Shown here: positions 7,282-16,406 of the stretch, piece after piece | How the letters are laid out: every line of letters starts with the position of its first letter | Position numbering within the stretch: the stretch's first letter is position 1 | Origin: Aliarcobacter thereius LMG 24486 | GTDB taxonomy: Bacteria > Campylobacterota > Campylobacteria > Campylobacterales > Arcobacteraceae | DNA length: 64,000 nt | Reading direction: 5' to 3' | NCBI RefSeq assembly: GCF_004214815.1 | Contig: NZ_CP035926.1 | Location: 1,116,001 to 1,180,000, forward strand | Program-made: the position numbers and the translations under genes | The notes under the pieces: generated by a model | Databases searched by the model: none | What the model was told of the DNA's origin: nothing | The model's input: the letters and a program-made list of their open reading frames with translations, nothing else

Positions 7282-9669
7282 CTATATACTATTTTTTAAT
7301 TTTTCTTCTAATTCTTTACCTAAAAATCTTCCTATTTGTGCATCTTTGAAGAAGTTTTTTTGCTCTTTCCCTAAAGTTGAATAAAGTTCTTTAACAATCT
7401 CTACAATCTCATTTTTTTGATTATCATCTATGTTTTTAAGTTTCTCTAAAATAGTCTTTACTCTTTTTCCATCTTTTGCTTTTTTCAAATCATCTAAGCT
7501 TATATTTGAACTTGATGATTTTGAAGATTTTGAAAAGTTTTCAAGCTCTTTTTGTACTATTGCAATATCTTTAAAATATGGATAATTTGAGATAAAGTCT
7601 TCTAAGGCTTTTTGCATAAACTTACTTTCAAGTTTTTTTATAGAAAGCCATTTTTCATTGGCTTCTTTTTGCCTTTTTTCTTCTTTTTCTTGCTTCTCTT
7701 TATCTTCTAGTTTAGATATTGCTTGATCTATCTTGCCTATTTTTTCTAGTTCGTTTGGATATTTCTCTATAAATTTTTTTAGTGTATCAATATTTGTTGA
7801 AGATATTACAATATTCCAATCTTTTTCAAGTTGTGCTTTTTGTTTCTCAGTCTCTTTTATTTGCTCTATTTTTAATCTATCTTCTTCAAAAATTTTGTTT
7901 ACAAGCTCTTTATCTTCACTTTTTAGTTTTGTTTCTAAAGTTTTTATTTTAATACCATCTAGCTTACTATATTGCTTCAAACTTTCTATAGCATTTTTAA
8001 CTTTTGCAAAATTTTCAAGTTCCATATGCTCTAATTTTGAATTTCCTTTATTATCCTGTTCACTTGCCATTGTTAAAAGTTCTTTTATCTCATCTTTTTC
8101 AGACCAATTTTCTATTTGACTTGAGATATTTAATTCAAACTCTCTTAAATATTCATCTATGTTTTCAAAATTATCTAAGTCCAAAGATATTTTCCCATAT
8201 CCTAAAGATTTTGCCATACCGATATTGTGATAACAATCTTTTGAATTATGAAAAGTTAATGCCGATAAAATAGCTCCTAACTCTAATTTTTTAATATTAT
8301 GATATTTTAATTTACCCTTAAAAACAACTCCTCTATCAAGGGGTTTAAAATTAGTTCCTATATTTTCATTTCCAGTATCTTTTGTTGATTTAACTCCATT
8401 TTTATGAATTGGATATCTTTTTCTTCCTGATATTTTAAAATCTCCATCCATATAAGTTGAATATTTGTCATCTCTATTTTGTCTTATATAGTTTGGATAG
8501 TATGAAGCTCTTGGAGTCCCTAAAACTTCAGTTCTATTATTAAGCTCTTTTATGTTTTCAACTGCTTTAAAATGACTAAAAATAACTCTACCTTTTAAAG
8601 CAAGATTTTTTCTTTTATTTATATAACCAAAGATAGCTTGAGTCAAATCTAAATTATCTTCATAATGGATATTTTCTATACCATCTTTTACACTAAAATT
8701 ATAAAAGAGTTTATATAAATATGATAAACCAAAGTGTTCAACTCTTTTTTGTTCATTTATTTGAAAAAATACTGGTACTTTTTCTCCATTTTCTAATTTT
8801 TCTTTCCAGTATGTCCAATCTGGAGACTCTTTTGGTTCTGTTTTTCTTTTATCAAAATAAGCAAATTTGAATTTTTCCATAAGTTTTTTTGAAACTTCAA
8901 GCTCTCCTTTAGGTGCAAAAAACAGAAATTCAAAGCCTTTTCCATCACCCATTTTTCCTGTATTTTCTCTTGGTGTTGGTTGTCCTGTTAAAACTAAAGT
9001 GGCTTTATTTTTACCATTTTTATCATATTTATAAAACTCCCTTTTATCGTATTTTTTATTTGTTTCAGAAAAATATTTTTCCGATAGAGTTATCTCATGG
9101 AATTTATCTCCAACTAATTTATACTTATACTTAGCTGTTTTTTGATTTCCATCATTAGCTTTGAATATATTATCTGATTTTGAAAAATATTTTGAAAATT
9201 CAACTTTTAAAGCATAATCTATTTGATTATGATGAATTCTTCCAGGAACTCCACAATCTTCTATGATATATCCACTATCTACTTTTTTTAACCAACCACA
9301 ATATGTTGTATTGTTTTGCTGACTCATCTCTGTCATATAAAAATTATTAGATTTTGATAAATCCCTTACAGCATATGTATTATCATCAAATACTTCTTCT
9401 CTTAGTTTAGAAAAACTCATAATCTCTAAAACATTTCTTACCATTCCTTTTATAGATGAACTAGGAATATAGTATTGTCCATTGTGATTACAAAACTGCT
9501 CTTCATCTTTACTATCTTTTATAAATATAGGACTTTTTGCAGTAATAGTTATATCTATCTCTCCGCTTTCACCATCTTTAAATGGTGCATCATGGCTTAC
9601 AAGATCTGCCCAATATGGAGTATAAACTTCTTTGTTTAATGGTACAAAGTTATATGGTGCTGTTATCAT
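7282..9669 (-). CDS. Large RAMP-fold Cas protein (TIGR03986 type, III-D)
   Basis: The 795-residue product has RAMP features in its first 550 residues: EIDITITAKSPIFI, IPSSSIKGMVRN near 68-79 and AKSLGYGKISLDL, a glycine-rich loop, near 488. Residues about 560-790 form a long, charged, lysine/glutamate-rich coiled-coil region (EKQEKEEKRQKEANEKW). The order RAMP plus coiled-coil tail, next to csx19, matches the TIGR03986 group of type III-D systems. It should line the crRNA backbone of the complex. The start overlaps the csx19 stop by 4 bp. The role of the tail is unknown. Confidence 0.82.
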   Translation of the reverse strand: MITAPYNFVPLNKEVYTPYWADLVSHDAPFKDGESGEIDITITAKSPIFIKDSKDEEQFCNHNGQYYIPSSSIKGMVRNVLEIMSFSKLREEVFDDNTYAVRDLSKSNNFYMTEMSQQNNTTYCGWLKKVDSGYIIEDCGVPGRIHHNQIDYALKVEFSKYFSKSDNIFKANDGNQKTAKYKYKLVGDKFHEITLSEKYFSETNKKYDKREFYKYDKNGKNKATLVLTGQPTPRENTGKMGDGKGFEFLFFAPKGELEVSKKLMEKFKFAYFDKRKTEPKESPDWTYWKEKLENGEKVPVFFQINEQKRVEHFGLSYLYKLFYNFSVKDGIENIHYEDNLDLTQAIFGYINKRKNLALKGRVIFSHFKAVENIKELNNRTEVLGTPRASYYPNYIRQNRDDKYSTYMDGDFKISGRKRYPIHKNGVKSTKDTGNENIGTNFKPLDRGVVFKGKLKYHNIKKLELGAILSALTFHNSKDCYHNIGMAKSLGYGKISLDLDNFENIDEYLREFELNISSQIENWSEKDEIKELLTMASEQDNKGNSKLEHMELENFAKVKNAIESLKQYSKLDGIKIKTLETKLKSEDKELVNKIFEEDRLKIEQIKETEKQKAQLEKDWNIVISSTNIDTLKKFIEKYPNELEKIGKIDQAISKLEDKEKQEKEEKRQKEANEKWLSIKKLESKFMQKALEDFISNYPYFKDIAIVQKELENFSKSSKSSSSNISLDDLKKAKDGKRVKTILEKLKNIDDNQKNEIVEIVKELYSTLGKEQKNFFKDAQIGRFLGKELEEKLKNSI

Positions 9670-10088
9670 TTGTTTTCTCCTTTTTCAAATCCAGAGAAGA
9701 GCTGAATTGTTGGTTTTAATACTTTCAAACCTTCACAAAGTTCATCTTCCTCTTCTTCCCATATTTGTGCTATATTTGCTTTTAGATTAATCTTTTCTTC
9801 ATTTGATTTTGCTACAAAACTCTCATAAGTGATATTTTCATAACTTGAGATTTTTTCATCTATTACTACAAAGCTTCCATCTATTTGCCTAATCATTATA
9901 CTTCTATCTCCATCGAATAAACAAGCTTCTAATATAAAGTTTTTACCACTATGCAAACTATCCCAAGATGGTAAAGTTTGTTTTGTAGAAAAAATATCAT
10001 CTAGTTTTTTATCTGACATTTGAATATATCCTACAAACTCATCTTTTAGTTCTTCATAAAACTTTTGTAACTCTTCTAATGTTTTCAT
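9666..10088 (-). CDS. csx19: Csx19-like type III-D protein
   Basis: A 140-residue acidic protein (MKTLEELQKFYEELKDEFVG, then ILEACLFDGDRSIMIRQIDG). Size, the alternating strand pattern and position between two RAMP genes fit Csx19, a marker of type III-D operons; I assign it mostly from context and general resemblance. It overlaps both neighbours by 4 bp (ATGA-type junctions), so it is co-translated with them. Its biochemical role in the effector complex is not established. No catalytic motif is visible. Confidence 0.7.
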   Translation of the reverse strand: MKTLEELQKFYEELKDEFVGYIQMSDKKLDDIFSTKQTLPSWDSLHSGKNFILEACLFDGDRSIMIRQIDGSFVVIDEKISSYENITYESFVAKSNEEKINLKANIAQIWEEEEDELCEGLKVLKPTIQLFSGFEKGENK

Positions 10089-11374
10089 ATTTCTACTCCA
10101 TTTTTTAAGACTTTCCCACTAAAAACACCATGCCCTTTTGTAGTGGCTCCACCTAGACTTAACATACCTGTTGTAATATCTTTTAAAGCTTTTTCAAAAG
10201 CTTCTATGCTTATTTTGTCTTCTACTTTATTGTTTAGTAAAATTTCTAAAATAAACTCTTCTTTACTAGCTACTGTTTTTTCTTGAAACAGTGCACTATC
10301 TATTGCACCACCTGTAAATCTATCAATACTTACATGCTCAAAAACTTTATTGTCTCTTTCCTTAGTTTGATTTAAATAAATATCTGAAATAAGTATATTT
10401 CCTTTGAAGCCATCTATTTCTTTATCTTTTTTTGCTCCAAAAATAGCTTCTACTATTTCTACTGGTTTTTTAGTCTCATCTTCATTTTCTATAAAAAAAT
10501 CGTTTGATAAATTATAGTGATATGTTGTTCTATGTGAAATTGCACCTTTTACACTACTAGCTGGGATTAAAACTCTATTTTCGCTAAGTTTTTCGTTTTT
10601 ATAATCAACAACTTTTTCAAAAACAGGAGTCATATCAGCTTCATCATCTCCAAATCCACTTCCAAACATAAAGAAATCATCAGGAATTAAGCTTAGTTGA
10701 TATTTTGTATAGTTCTTATCTTCATACTCTTCTATCTTTAGCTCTTTTTCTAATTTTTCATTTAAACTACTTGAAAAGTTGATATACTTGTCACTATTTA
10801 TTTCAAATTCATCCCAAAAAATGGATTTAATCTCTATTTGTCCAAAACCTTTTGTACTTCCAGAACCTATTCTAAAACTATTTTTATATAGCTCTTTTAA
10901 AATATTTTTAAAATTCTCTTCGTCTTTATCATCTTCTTTTATCATCTCAATAGAAAATTTAAATCTACTACCTTTATAAACTACCTCTTCATCAAATTTA
11001 TGATTTTTCTTTGTAACACCTTTATCATTCATAGCATTATGTTCACGAATTGGTAAAACAATAAAATTTTGTAAAAACTCTGATTTTTGTGATTCTAAAA
11101 GTAAAGTTTCATTTACTTCAAGCTTTTCATTCAAAAGTAGTGCATTTGAAATAATTATTTTTGAACCCAAATCTCCTGTTCCAAAAAACTTATTTGCCAA
11201 AACTTCATCAAACTCTTTTCTTAAAACTCCAGCCAAAGAAGTTCCTAAAATCATAGGTAAGCCATTCCAATCTTTTTGTATAGGACTATCTAAAGTATAG
11301 CTATTTCCATTTGAACCGATTTTTAAAGCTGTTTTTGCTTCTATTACTATATGTGCTATAAATCTATTTTTCAT
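10085..11374 (-). CDS. Double RAMP-domain effector subunit (Csm3/Cmr4-like)
   Basis: The 429-residue protein has two tandem RAMP folds. The first shows LDSPIQKDWNGLPMILGTSLAG, cut here into LDSPIQKDWNGLP and MILGTSLAG, near residues 28-50, and a glycine-rich loop IGSGSTKGFGQIEI near 176. The second shows VLIPASSVKGAISHRT near 270 and LGGATTKGHGVFSG near 410. An acidic stretch GFGDDEADM near 236 in the second domain is a plausible place for target-RNA cleavage aspartates, while the first domain lacks an obvious one. It should form part of the filament that holds crRNA. It overlaps csx19 and the csx10 gene. Confidence 0.82.
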   Translation of the reverse strand: MKNRFIAHIVIEAKTALKIGSNGNSYTLDSPIQKDWNGLPMILGTSLAGVLRKEFDEVLANKFFGTGDLGSKIIISNALLLNEKLEVNETLLLESQKSEFLQNFIVLPIREHNAMNDKGVTKKNHKFDEEVVYKGSRFKFSIEMIKEDDKDEENFKNILKELYKNSFRIGSGSTKGFGQIEIKSIFWDEFEINSDKYINFSSSLNEKLEKELKIEEYEDKNYTKYQLSLIPDDFFMFGSGFGDDEADMTPVFEKVVDYKNEKLSENRVLIPASSVKGAISHRTTYHYNLSNDFFIENEDETKKPVEIVEAIFGAKKDKEIDGFKGNILISDIYLNQTKERDNKVFEHVSIDRFTGGAIDSALFQEKTVASKEEFILEILLNNKVEDKISIEAFEKALKDITTGMLSLGGATTKGHGVFSGKVLKNGVEI

Positions 11375-12755
11375 CTTTTGTTCCTTTTGATTTTGGCATT
11401 AACATTGATAATATTTTTATAAACTCAATACTCTCTTTATCTAAAGTTTCAAAAAATAGCTTTTCTACACTCTCCCACTGTTTTTTTGAAGTTCCCTTTG
11501 TAATAAACTCTTTAATCTTATCTTTATAGCTATTACTATTTTGATGAAACTGAACTATCATTCTTATTTGTCCCCATTGAGAGTTTGAAATTTTTTCAAA
11601 CTTTTTCAAATTTTCATCTATAAAATTTTGAACTTTTTCTCCAACACTTAAGTTTGATTTTTTTTCTATTTGTCTCTCTTTTAGAAAACTTAGTAAAGTT
11701 TCATCTTCTTTATCTTCATATTTTTTAATGTTTTCATATATAAAATCTTTTTTTACTAAACTAAATTCATTTTCATTTAAGACAAATTTTGGATTTATTA
11801 AAATATCCCCATATCCTTCATTTAGATATAATCCAACTCCATTTTTTATAGTTTTTATATCATCTTTTGAAAAGCTTTTTATAGCTATTACACTTCCTTT
11901 TTCTAAAATTAGTCTTGTGTAATCAAAGCTTTCTCTTTTTTTATTAAAGTAGTTTACTCTTGAAGTTCTTATTTGAGTTTTTTCCCAATCTATCTCTCCA
12001 GAGCTTAGTCCTAAATTTTCTATAGTAGGATTAAATGTTGGCATATTATTTTTATTTAAAAGTGCCATTGATGAGTTAAGATATAAATATGTAATCTCTT
12101 TTATGTTTAAATCTTCTATGTTTTCATCTTTTCTATCTATCTTTTCTATTAAAACTTTTCCATATTGTGCTGTTTTTGATTTACCTAGATATTTTTCACC
12201 TAAGATAAAGTTTATGATTTTATCTTCAATATCTTTTGTAACATCATCTTCAAATTTTATAGAAAATTTCCAAACTGCACCCTCTTTTATAGCTCTGTGT
12301 CCAAACATAGTAGTGTCTTGTGATTTTCTATTTTTACTATCATATGCTGATTTTTGCGAATAGTTATAATCTATGTGGAAATAGTCTAATTCTTTTGTAA
12401 TATATCCTGTTCTTAGCTGTTTATATTGCTTGTCTAGTACATCTTGTTTTTCATAATCTATAAAATGGTTGTTTTTTATCTCTTTTTTTTCAAAGTCTAG
12501 TTTTGGAGCAAAAAAACAAAAAGGAACTTTGTACGTAATTTGATTATCAAATAGTGGAATAGCTTCCATGAATCTGACTTTTTTGCTATGAAAAACATCT
12601 ATTGGATTTTCAAAACTATCATAGTTTTTTGCCAAAATTCCCAAAATTGAAGAGCCTGTTATATAATCTAAACTATCTATTTTACCTTCACTATTTGAAC
12701 TTTTATTTAAGACTATATCTGTTAAAAAAGTGAGTTTAAAGTTTTGTTCTCTCAT
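11364..12755 (-). CDS. csx10: Csx10-like RAMP protein (type III-D)
   Basis: This 463-residue RAMP protein begins FKLTFLTDIVLNKSS and has ITGSSILGILAKNY near residues 33-46, the Csx10/Csm5-like version of the conserved helix, then YLGKSKTAQYGKVLIEKI near 195, a glycine-loop strand. Csx10 is diagnostic for type III-D and is thought to cap the complex end in the position of Csm5. The C-terminal 130 residues are helical and charged with no motif I can name. It overlaps the csm3-like gene by 4 bp and the double RAMP by 11 bp. Confidence 0.8.
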   Translation of the reverse strand: MREQNFKLTFLTDIVLNKSSNSEGKIDSLDYITGSSILGILAKNYDSFENPIDVFHSKKVRFMEAIPLFDNQITYKVPFCFFAPKLDFEKKEIKNNHFIDYEKQDVLDKQYKQLRTGYITKELDYFHIDYNYSQKSAYDSKNRKSQDTTMFGHRAIKEGAVWKFSIKFEDDVTKDIEDKIINFILGEKYLGKSKTAQYGKVLIEKIDRKDENIEDLNIKEITYLYLNSSMALLNKNNMPTFNPTIENLGLSSGEIDWEKTQIRTSRVNYFNKKRESFDYTRLILEKGSVIAIKSFSKDDIKTIKNGVGLYLNEGYGDILINPKFVLNENEFSLVKKDFIYENIKKYEDKEDETLLSFLKERQIEKKSNLSVGEKVQNFIDENLKKFEKISNSQWGQIRMIVQFHQNSNSYKDKIKEFITKGTSKKQWESVEKLFFETLDKESIEFIKILSMLMPKSKGTKDEK

Positions 12756-13273
12756 TTTACATCTCCTAAAATTTCAATTTTACATCTTCCTAATCCTCTA
12801 TTTCTATTTAACCCTACTTTTTTTATCTGCTTTAGAGAATTTTTCATATCTTCTTCAAATTCACTTGGGATATTTTCTATTTTTCCATATAAAGAAATAG
12901 GTATTACAACCTCTATCTCTCTTAAACTACCATCTTCTGCTATACCATTTTTTCCTATTTTAGTAGAGGCTATCTCTTTATATAGCTCATTTTGAAGATT
13001 GTTTTTTACTATCTCTTCATTTGTTTTACTTTCAAGTGTTGCATTTCCAAAATAACAAACTCCAGAATTCACCCCTTCATTTCCAAAACAGATATTTACA
13101 AAAGCTTGATTACTTAATTCTTCAGCAATTTCTCTTAAAAGTCCTTTCATAGTTTTTGCAGGAACAAAAGGAAGATTATTTTTGTCTTTTACAACCATAC
13201 TATCAAACTTTGCACCAGCACTAAGACCACTACTTAAATGCCAAAAATCTAAAAATGTAATCTTATATATCAT
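12752..13273 (-). CDS. Csm3-like RAMP subunit
   Basis: A single RAMP domain of 173 residues: ITFLDFWHLSSG, FDSMVVKDKNNLPFVPAKTM followed by KGLLREI near 23-49, and GLNRNRGLGRCKIEIL at the C-terminus (glycine-rich loop). It fits the small backbone subunits of type III complexes. The usual cleavage aspartate of Csm3 lies just before the DSxxxxD segment; here that stretch reads SAGAKF, so target cleavage may depend on another subunit. It overlaps cas10 by 11 bp and csx10 by 4 bp. Confidence 0.82.
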   Translation of the reverse strand: MIYKITFLDFWHLSSGLSAGAKFDSMVVKDKNNLPFVPAKTMKGLLREIAEELSNQAFVNICFGNEGVNSGVCYFGNATLESKTNEEIVKNNLQNELYKEIASTKIGKNGIAEDGSLREIEVVIPISLYGKIENIPSEFEEDMKNSLKQIKKVGLNRNRGLGRCKIEILGDVK

Positions 13274-14663
13274 CTTTATTTCCTTTTAATATTTTTTCTA
13301 TTTGCAAAATATCATATATTGGAGATTTATCTACTCCATCTTTTTGTACTATTAACTTTTCTAAACTTAAACCACTATATAATTTTGATAGATTTTCACT
13401 CCTCCATTTTTTATCTTCTGCCATTTTTACAACTCTTTTTAGTTCAGATTCTGCCAATTTTTTGTCAAAACTAAGTGTACTTAGCCAATCTCTTAATTTT
13501 CCTTTTGGAGAGTTCTCTTTTTTTAACTCTTTTACTATCTCTTGTAGTATTTTAATATTTGGTTTATTCTCTATACCTTGTAAATAGTATGCTCCAAAAT
13601 CCATTCTAATATCTCCAATATTTAGCTCATCTTCAATAAACTTTGAAAAGCTATCTACATTTGAACTTTGGATATTATGAAACATAAGTGAAGATGGTGG
13701 AAGTTTTGAATTAACAGCTTTTGAATCTTTTTTAGCATATGAACATAAATCTTCTGCTAATTTTATAGCATAGTGAAATGGGTATTTTGAGTTACAAAAA
13801 GTAATTCCAGCACAAGCTGTTAAATCATAATCTTTATATATTTTTTTTGTTTTATTTTCGAACTCTTCTAAAAACTTTATAGTAAAATCAAGTGCAGATG
13901 AAGCATCACAAATAACAGCTAAATCATCTCCATCTAGGATTACTTTTCTTATTTTTAAAACATCTTTTTCATTTTTTACTACACACTCTTTTGCTACATT
14001 ATAAGCTTCTTTTGTAGCATTATCTAATTTTTCTGAAAATTCAACCATTTCCTTTTCATTTAACTCTTTTACAATATTCCCTAAACCATTTCCATCTATA
14101 TGAATAATTGCTACTTTATTATCTTTATTTGCCAGTTTTTCTATATCATAGATATTGTTTTCTTGTTTTGCTTCTTTAGATTTCTTATACTTTTCAAAAG
14201 CTTCATCTTTTAAAAATGATGCCTGATCAAACTCTTTATTTACAAGTGGCAAGGCTGTTTTTGGATTTAGCTTTAAGATACTTAAATTTAAATCAAGAGG
14301 TATTGAAGCTTTGTTTCTTTGAATTTTTAATCTTTTTTCTAACTTGCTTGAAGACTTTTTATAGTCATTTTCAATTTTTACAACTGCTTGAGAAACTGTA
14401 ATTCCATATGCATCTAGCATGATTTTTTGTGGAAGATATTTTACTATTTTTTCTAAATCTTCTTTATTTTTAATTTTTAATCTAATATTTCCTGCTGCAT
14501 TTAATATTAAAGTTGGTTTATCTTTTAATCCATCAAATTCTTCTATAATCTTTTCAAAGTTTTTTACAATCTTACTCGCACCTATTATCTCTTTTAGTTT
14601 ATTTGTCTTAAATATAAACTCTTGAATACCTTGAACCGACGCTCCATATAAATATTCACTCAT
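13263..14663 (-). CDS. cas10: Cas10, HD-less, with cyclase-type palm
   Basis: This 466-residue protein starts directly with YGASVQGIQEFIFKTNKLKE, the Cmr2-type palm start, so the N-terminal HD nuclease domain of many Cas10 proteins is absent. The polymerase/cyclase palm shows AIIHIDGNGLGNIV near residue 189 and LDGDDLAVI near 243. The latter is the GGDD motif with the first glycine changed to aspartate while both metal-binding aspartates remain. It should convert ATP into cyclic oligoadenylate when the complex binds target RNA, feeding the CARF-HEPN protein. Without HD, target DNA cutting by this subunit is not expected. It follows cas6 with no gap. Confidence 0.92.
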   Translation of the reverse strand: MSEYLYGASVQGIQEFIFKTNKLKEIIGASKIVKNFEKIIEEFDGLKDKPTLILNAAGNIRLKIKNKEDLEKIVKYLPQKIMLDAYGITVSQAVVKIENDYKKSSSKLEKRLKIQRNKASIPLDLNLSILKLNPKTALPLVNKEFDQASFLKDEAFEKYKKSKEAKQENNIYDIEKLANKDNKVAIIHIDGNGLGNIVKELNEKEMVEFSEKLDNATKEAYNVAKECVVKNEKDVLKIRKVILDGDDLAVICDASSALDFTIKFLEEFENKTKKIYKDYDLTACAGITFCNSKYPFHYAIKLAEDLCSYAKKDSKAVNSKLPPSSLMFHNIQSSNVDSFSKFIEDELNIGDIRMDFGAYYLQGIENKPNIKILQEIVKELKKENSPKGKLRDWLSTLSFDKKLAESELKRVVKMAEDKKWRSENLSKLYSGLSLEKLIVQKDGVDKSPIYDILQIEKILKGNKDDI

Positions 14664-15446
14664 CTATTTTACTCCTTGTATAGTTATTTTTCCTAAACCA
14701 AAAACAGTCTGTTTCCCAACTCCTATAAGTTCACCTAATTTTAAAAGTTCATAACTTCTCTCATCTAAATCAGAAATCCACATCTCTCCCATTATTCCTC
14801 CAAATTGCATTGAACTATTTTGAATATTGCTAAACCTTTTTAAATCATTAAAAAAAATATCTTTTGATTTTATTTTATATTTTGGCTTGAAAGATAATCT
14901 TTTAAACTCTTTATTTTGTAAAGCTAAACTTCTTTGATAAATAGAGTTTAAAATAGAATCCAATTCAATATTTTCATCACTTACAAATTTATTATCTTTT
15001 TTAATTCTAAGTGGAGTATCAAATCTTAATATAATCTCTTTTTTGTATTTTGAAGTTTTAAACTCTTTTTGCTTTGCTACAATTTTGTTTAATTTACCAT
15101 TTCTACAAATCTCTTTTTTATTTAAAAAGATATCAAAATCATAGAATTTTTGATTGTTTCTACCTAATCCTACATTTGTAAACATCTCATGAAAAGCAGT
15201 AATACAATCAAAAATATAGTTCTCATCATCTTCAAAAAGATAAAATGAAAACTCATAAACATTAAGTCCCAAACGAATATCAAATCTATATTTGTGAGTA
15301 GTGTTTTTTTGCTCGAAAAATATATTAAATAGTTCACTATTTATATTTTTAAGTGCATAGCCAAAAGCACCACGAAGTTGTGAACCCACAAAATATGGTG
15401 GTTTATCACTACTATTTATTTTAATTGTTAGTTTTGTATAGTTCAT
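14664..15446 (-). CDS. cas6: Cas6 pre-crRNA endoribonuclease
   Basis: A 260-residue RAMP protein with YFVGSQLRGAFGYALK near residues 18-33 and a C-terminal glycine-rich loop LIGVGKQTVFGLGKITI near 239-255, the layout of stand-alone Cas6 enzymes of type III systems. Cas6 cuts array transcripts inside the repeat, leaving an 8-nt tag on the crRNA. Its start overlaps the upstream membrane-protein gene by 26 bp, and cas10 follows at once. Catalytic residues vary in this family and I cannot assign them. Confidence 0.85.
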   Translation of the reverse strand: MNYTKLTIKINSSDKPPYFVGSQLRGAFGYALKNINSELFNIFFEQKNTTHKYRFDIRLGLNVYEFSFYLFEDDENYIFDCITAFHEMFTNVGLGRNNQKFYDFDIFLNKKEICRNGKLNKIVAKQKEFKTSKYKKEIILRFDTPLRIKKDNKFVSDENIELDSILNSIYQRSLALQNKEFKRLSFKPKYKIKSKDIFFNDLKRFSNIQNSSMQFGGIMGEMWISDLDERSYELLKLGELIGVGKQTVFGLGKITIQGVK

Positions 15447-15789
15447 CTTTAAACTGTTCCAACTCTTTTTCTCTTATTTCAATCACTAATTTATTTGACT
15501 TATTATTTTGAACACTTGTAAGTCTATTTAAATACTCTATTGTTCCCATAAATTCAATGTGATATTGTTTGCTCATATCTTTTCTAAAAACTCCTAGAAC
15601 ACCTTGAACTTCACTTCTTGTGCACTCTTTTCTTAATATTGGGATTGGCAATTTTATATCATTAAAATAGATTTCTATTTTATTCATTCTTTTTTTCAAT
15701 CGATATGTATTAAAAATCATTAATAACATAGTAAAAAAAGTAAACCAAACTGTAGCATCCGTAATTAATTTAAATATATAATCAAACAT
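15421..15789 (-). CDS. Single-pass membrane protein inside the III-D operon
   Basis: A 122-residue protein with one N-terminal transmembrane segment (about residues 13-30, VWFTFFTMLLMIFNTYRLKK), a positive stop-transfer RLKKRM, and a soluble cytoplasmic tail with beta-strand character (QYHIEFMGTIEYLNRL) and a charged helix at the end. Its 3' end overlaps cas6 by 26 bp and it lies 23 bp after csx20, so it belongs to the operon. I do not recognise a family. It is not a known core III-D subunit and could be a membrane-acting accessory or a cas6 regulator. Confidence 0.75.
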   Translation of the reverse strand: MFDYIFKLITDATVWFTFFTMLLMIFNTYRLKKRMNKIEIYFNDIKLPIPILRKECTRSEVQGVLGVFRKDMSKQYHIEFMGTIEYLNRLTSVQNNKSNKLVIEIREKELEQFKDELYKTNN

Positions 15790-15812
15790 TTTTTTCCTTA
15801 TTTTTTAATTTT

Positions 15813-16196
15813 CTACTCATATTTTCTAAACATTTGATGTTTAAATATTGATTTTTTTATAAGTTTCCCTCCTTCTTCAAACTCTTGGACAACTCTACTT
15901 GTAGTTGAATACACTGGATTTAGATATAAACTTTTTGCAAAATTTACCAAAATATATGTAACTCCAAAATCACCTTGAATTAAAACCAAATCATCTTTTT
16001 TCGCATTTTCTTTTAAAAACTCTTTAATTGGTTTTATATAGTTATCTAAGTTTTCTAAATCATTTGGAACATTACTAAAAATTTCTTGTAAGTTTTGTGG
16101 AAGATTGATAAAATTATCTATATCAAAATGTTTTTCTGCATCTTTTTTTTGCTCTTCTGTAAGCTGATGCGAAAAAAATAAAAACATATTTTTCAT
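15813..16196 (-). CDS. csx20: Csx20-like protein, predicted ring nuclease
   Basis: The 127-residue protein begins MFLFFSHQLTEEQKKDAE and contains LVLIQGDFGVTYILVNFAK and YSTTSRVVQEF...KHQMFRKYE, the conserved blocks I know from Csx20. Csx20 and the related Csx15/Csx16 groups are associated with type III loci and predicted to break down cyclic oligoadenylate, ending the CARF response. It is the first gene of the interference operon, 45 bp from operator copy 3. That position means the off-switch is transcribed first. Assignment rests on motif memory, not a search. Confidence 0.8.
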   Translation of the reverse strand: MKNMFLFFSHQLTEEQKKDAEKHFDIDNFINLPQNLQEIFSNVPNDLENLDNYIKPIKEFLKENAKKDDLVLIQGDFGVTYILVNFAKSLYLNPVYSTTSRVVQEFEEGGKLIKKSIFKHQMFRKYE

Positions 16197-16262
16197 ATTG
16201 TTATTTCCCCTATAATTTTAAGCAATATTATAATAATAATTTGACAAAAGATGTCGTTTTAA
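16197..16262 (-). promoter_or_regulatory. Operator copy 3 and promoter of the III-D operon
   Basis: TTGACAAAAGATGTCGTTTT at 16241-16260 (plus strand) repeats the GACA-N5-TGTC palindrome. On the minus strand it is followed by ATTATTATTATAAT, a -10-like box about 10 bp on, then AGGGG before the csx20 ATG. The operon is transcribed leftwards from here. Between 16263 and 16406 a divergent AT-rich promoter region leads to the DUF3817-like gene. Confidence 0.6.
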
Positions 16263-16406
16263 AAAAATATTTTTTTGTTATTTTTGGCAATAATGATATC
16301 TATTTTATTCTTAATATTATCCCTATATTTTGAGTCTTATTTGTAATCATAAGTTAGTATATAGTTTACTTCACTATAATTTTCTAAAAAAATTTAAGGC
16401 TTATAT

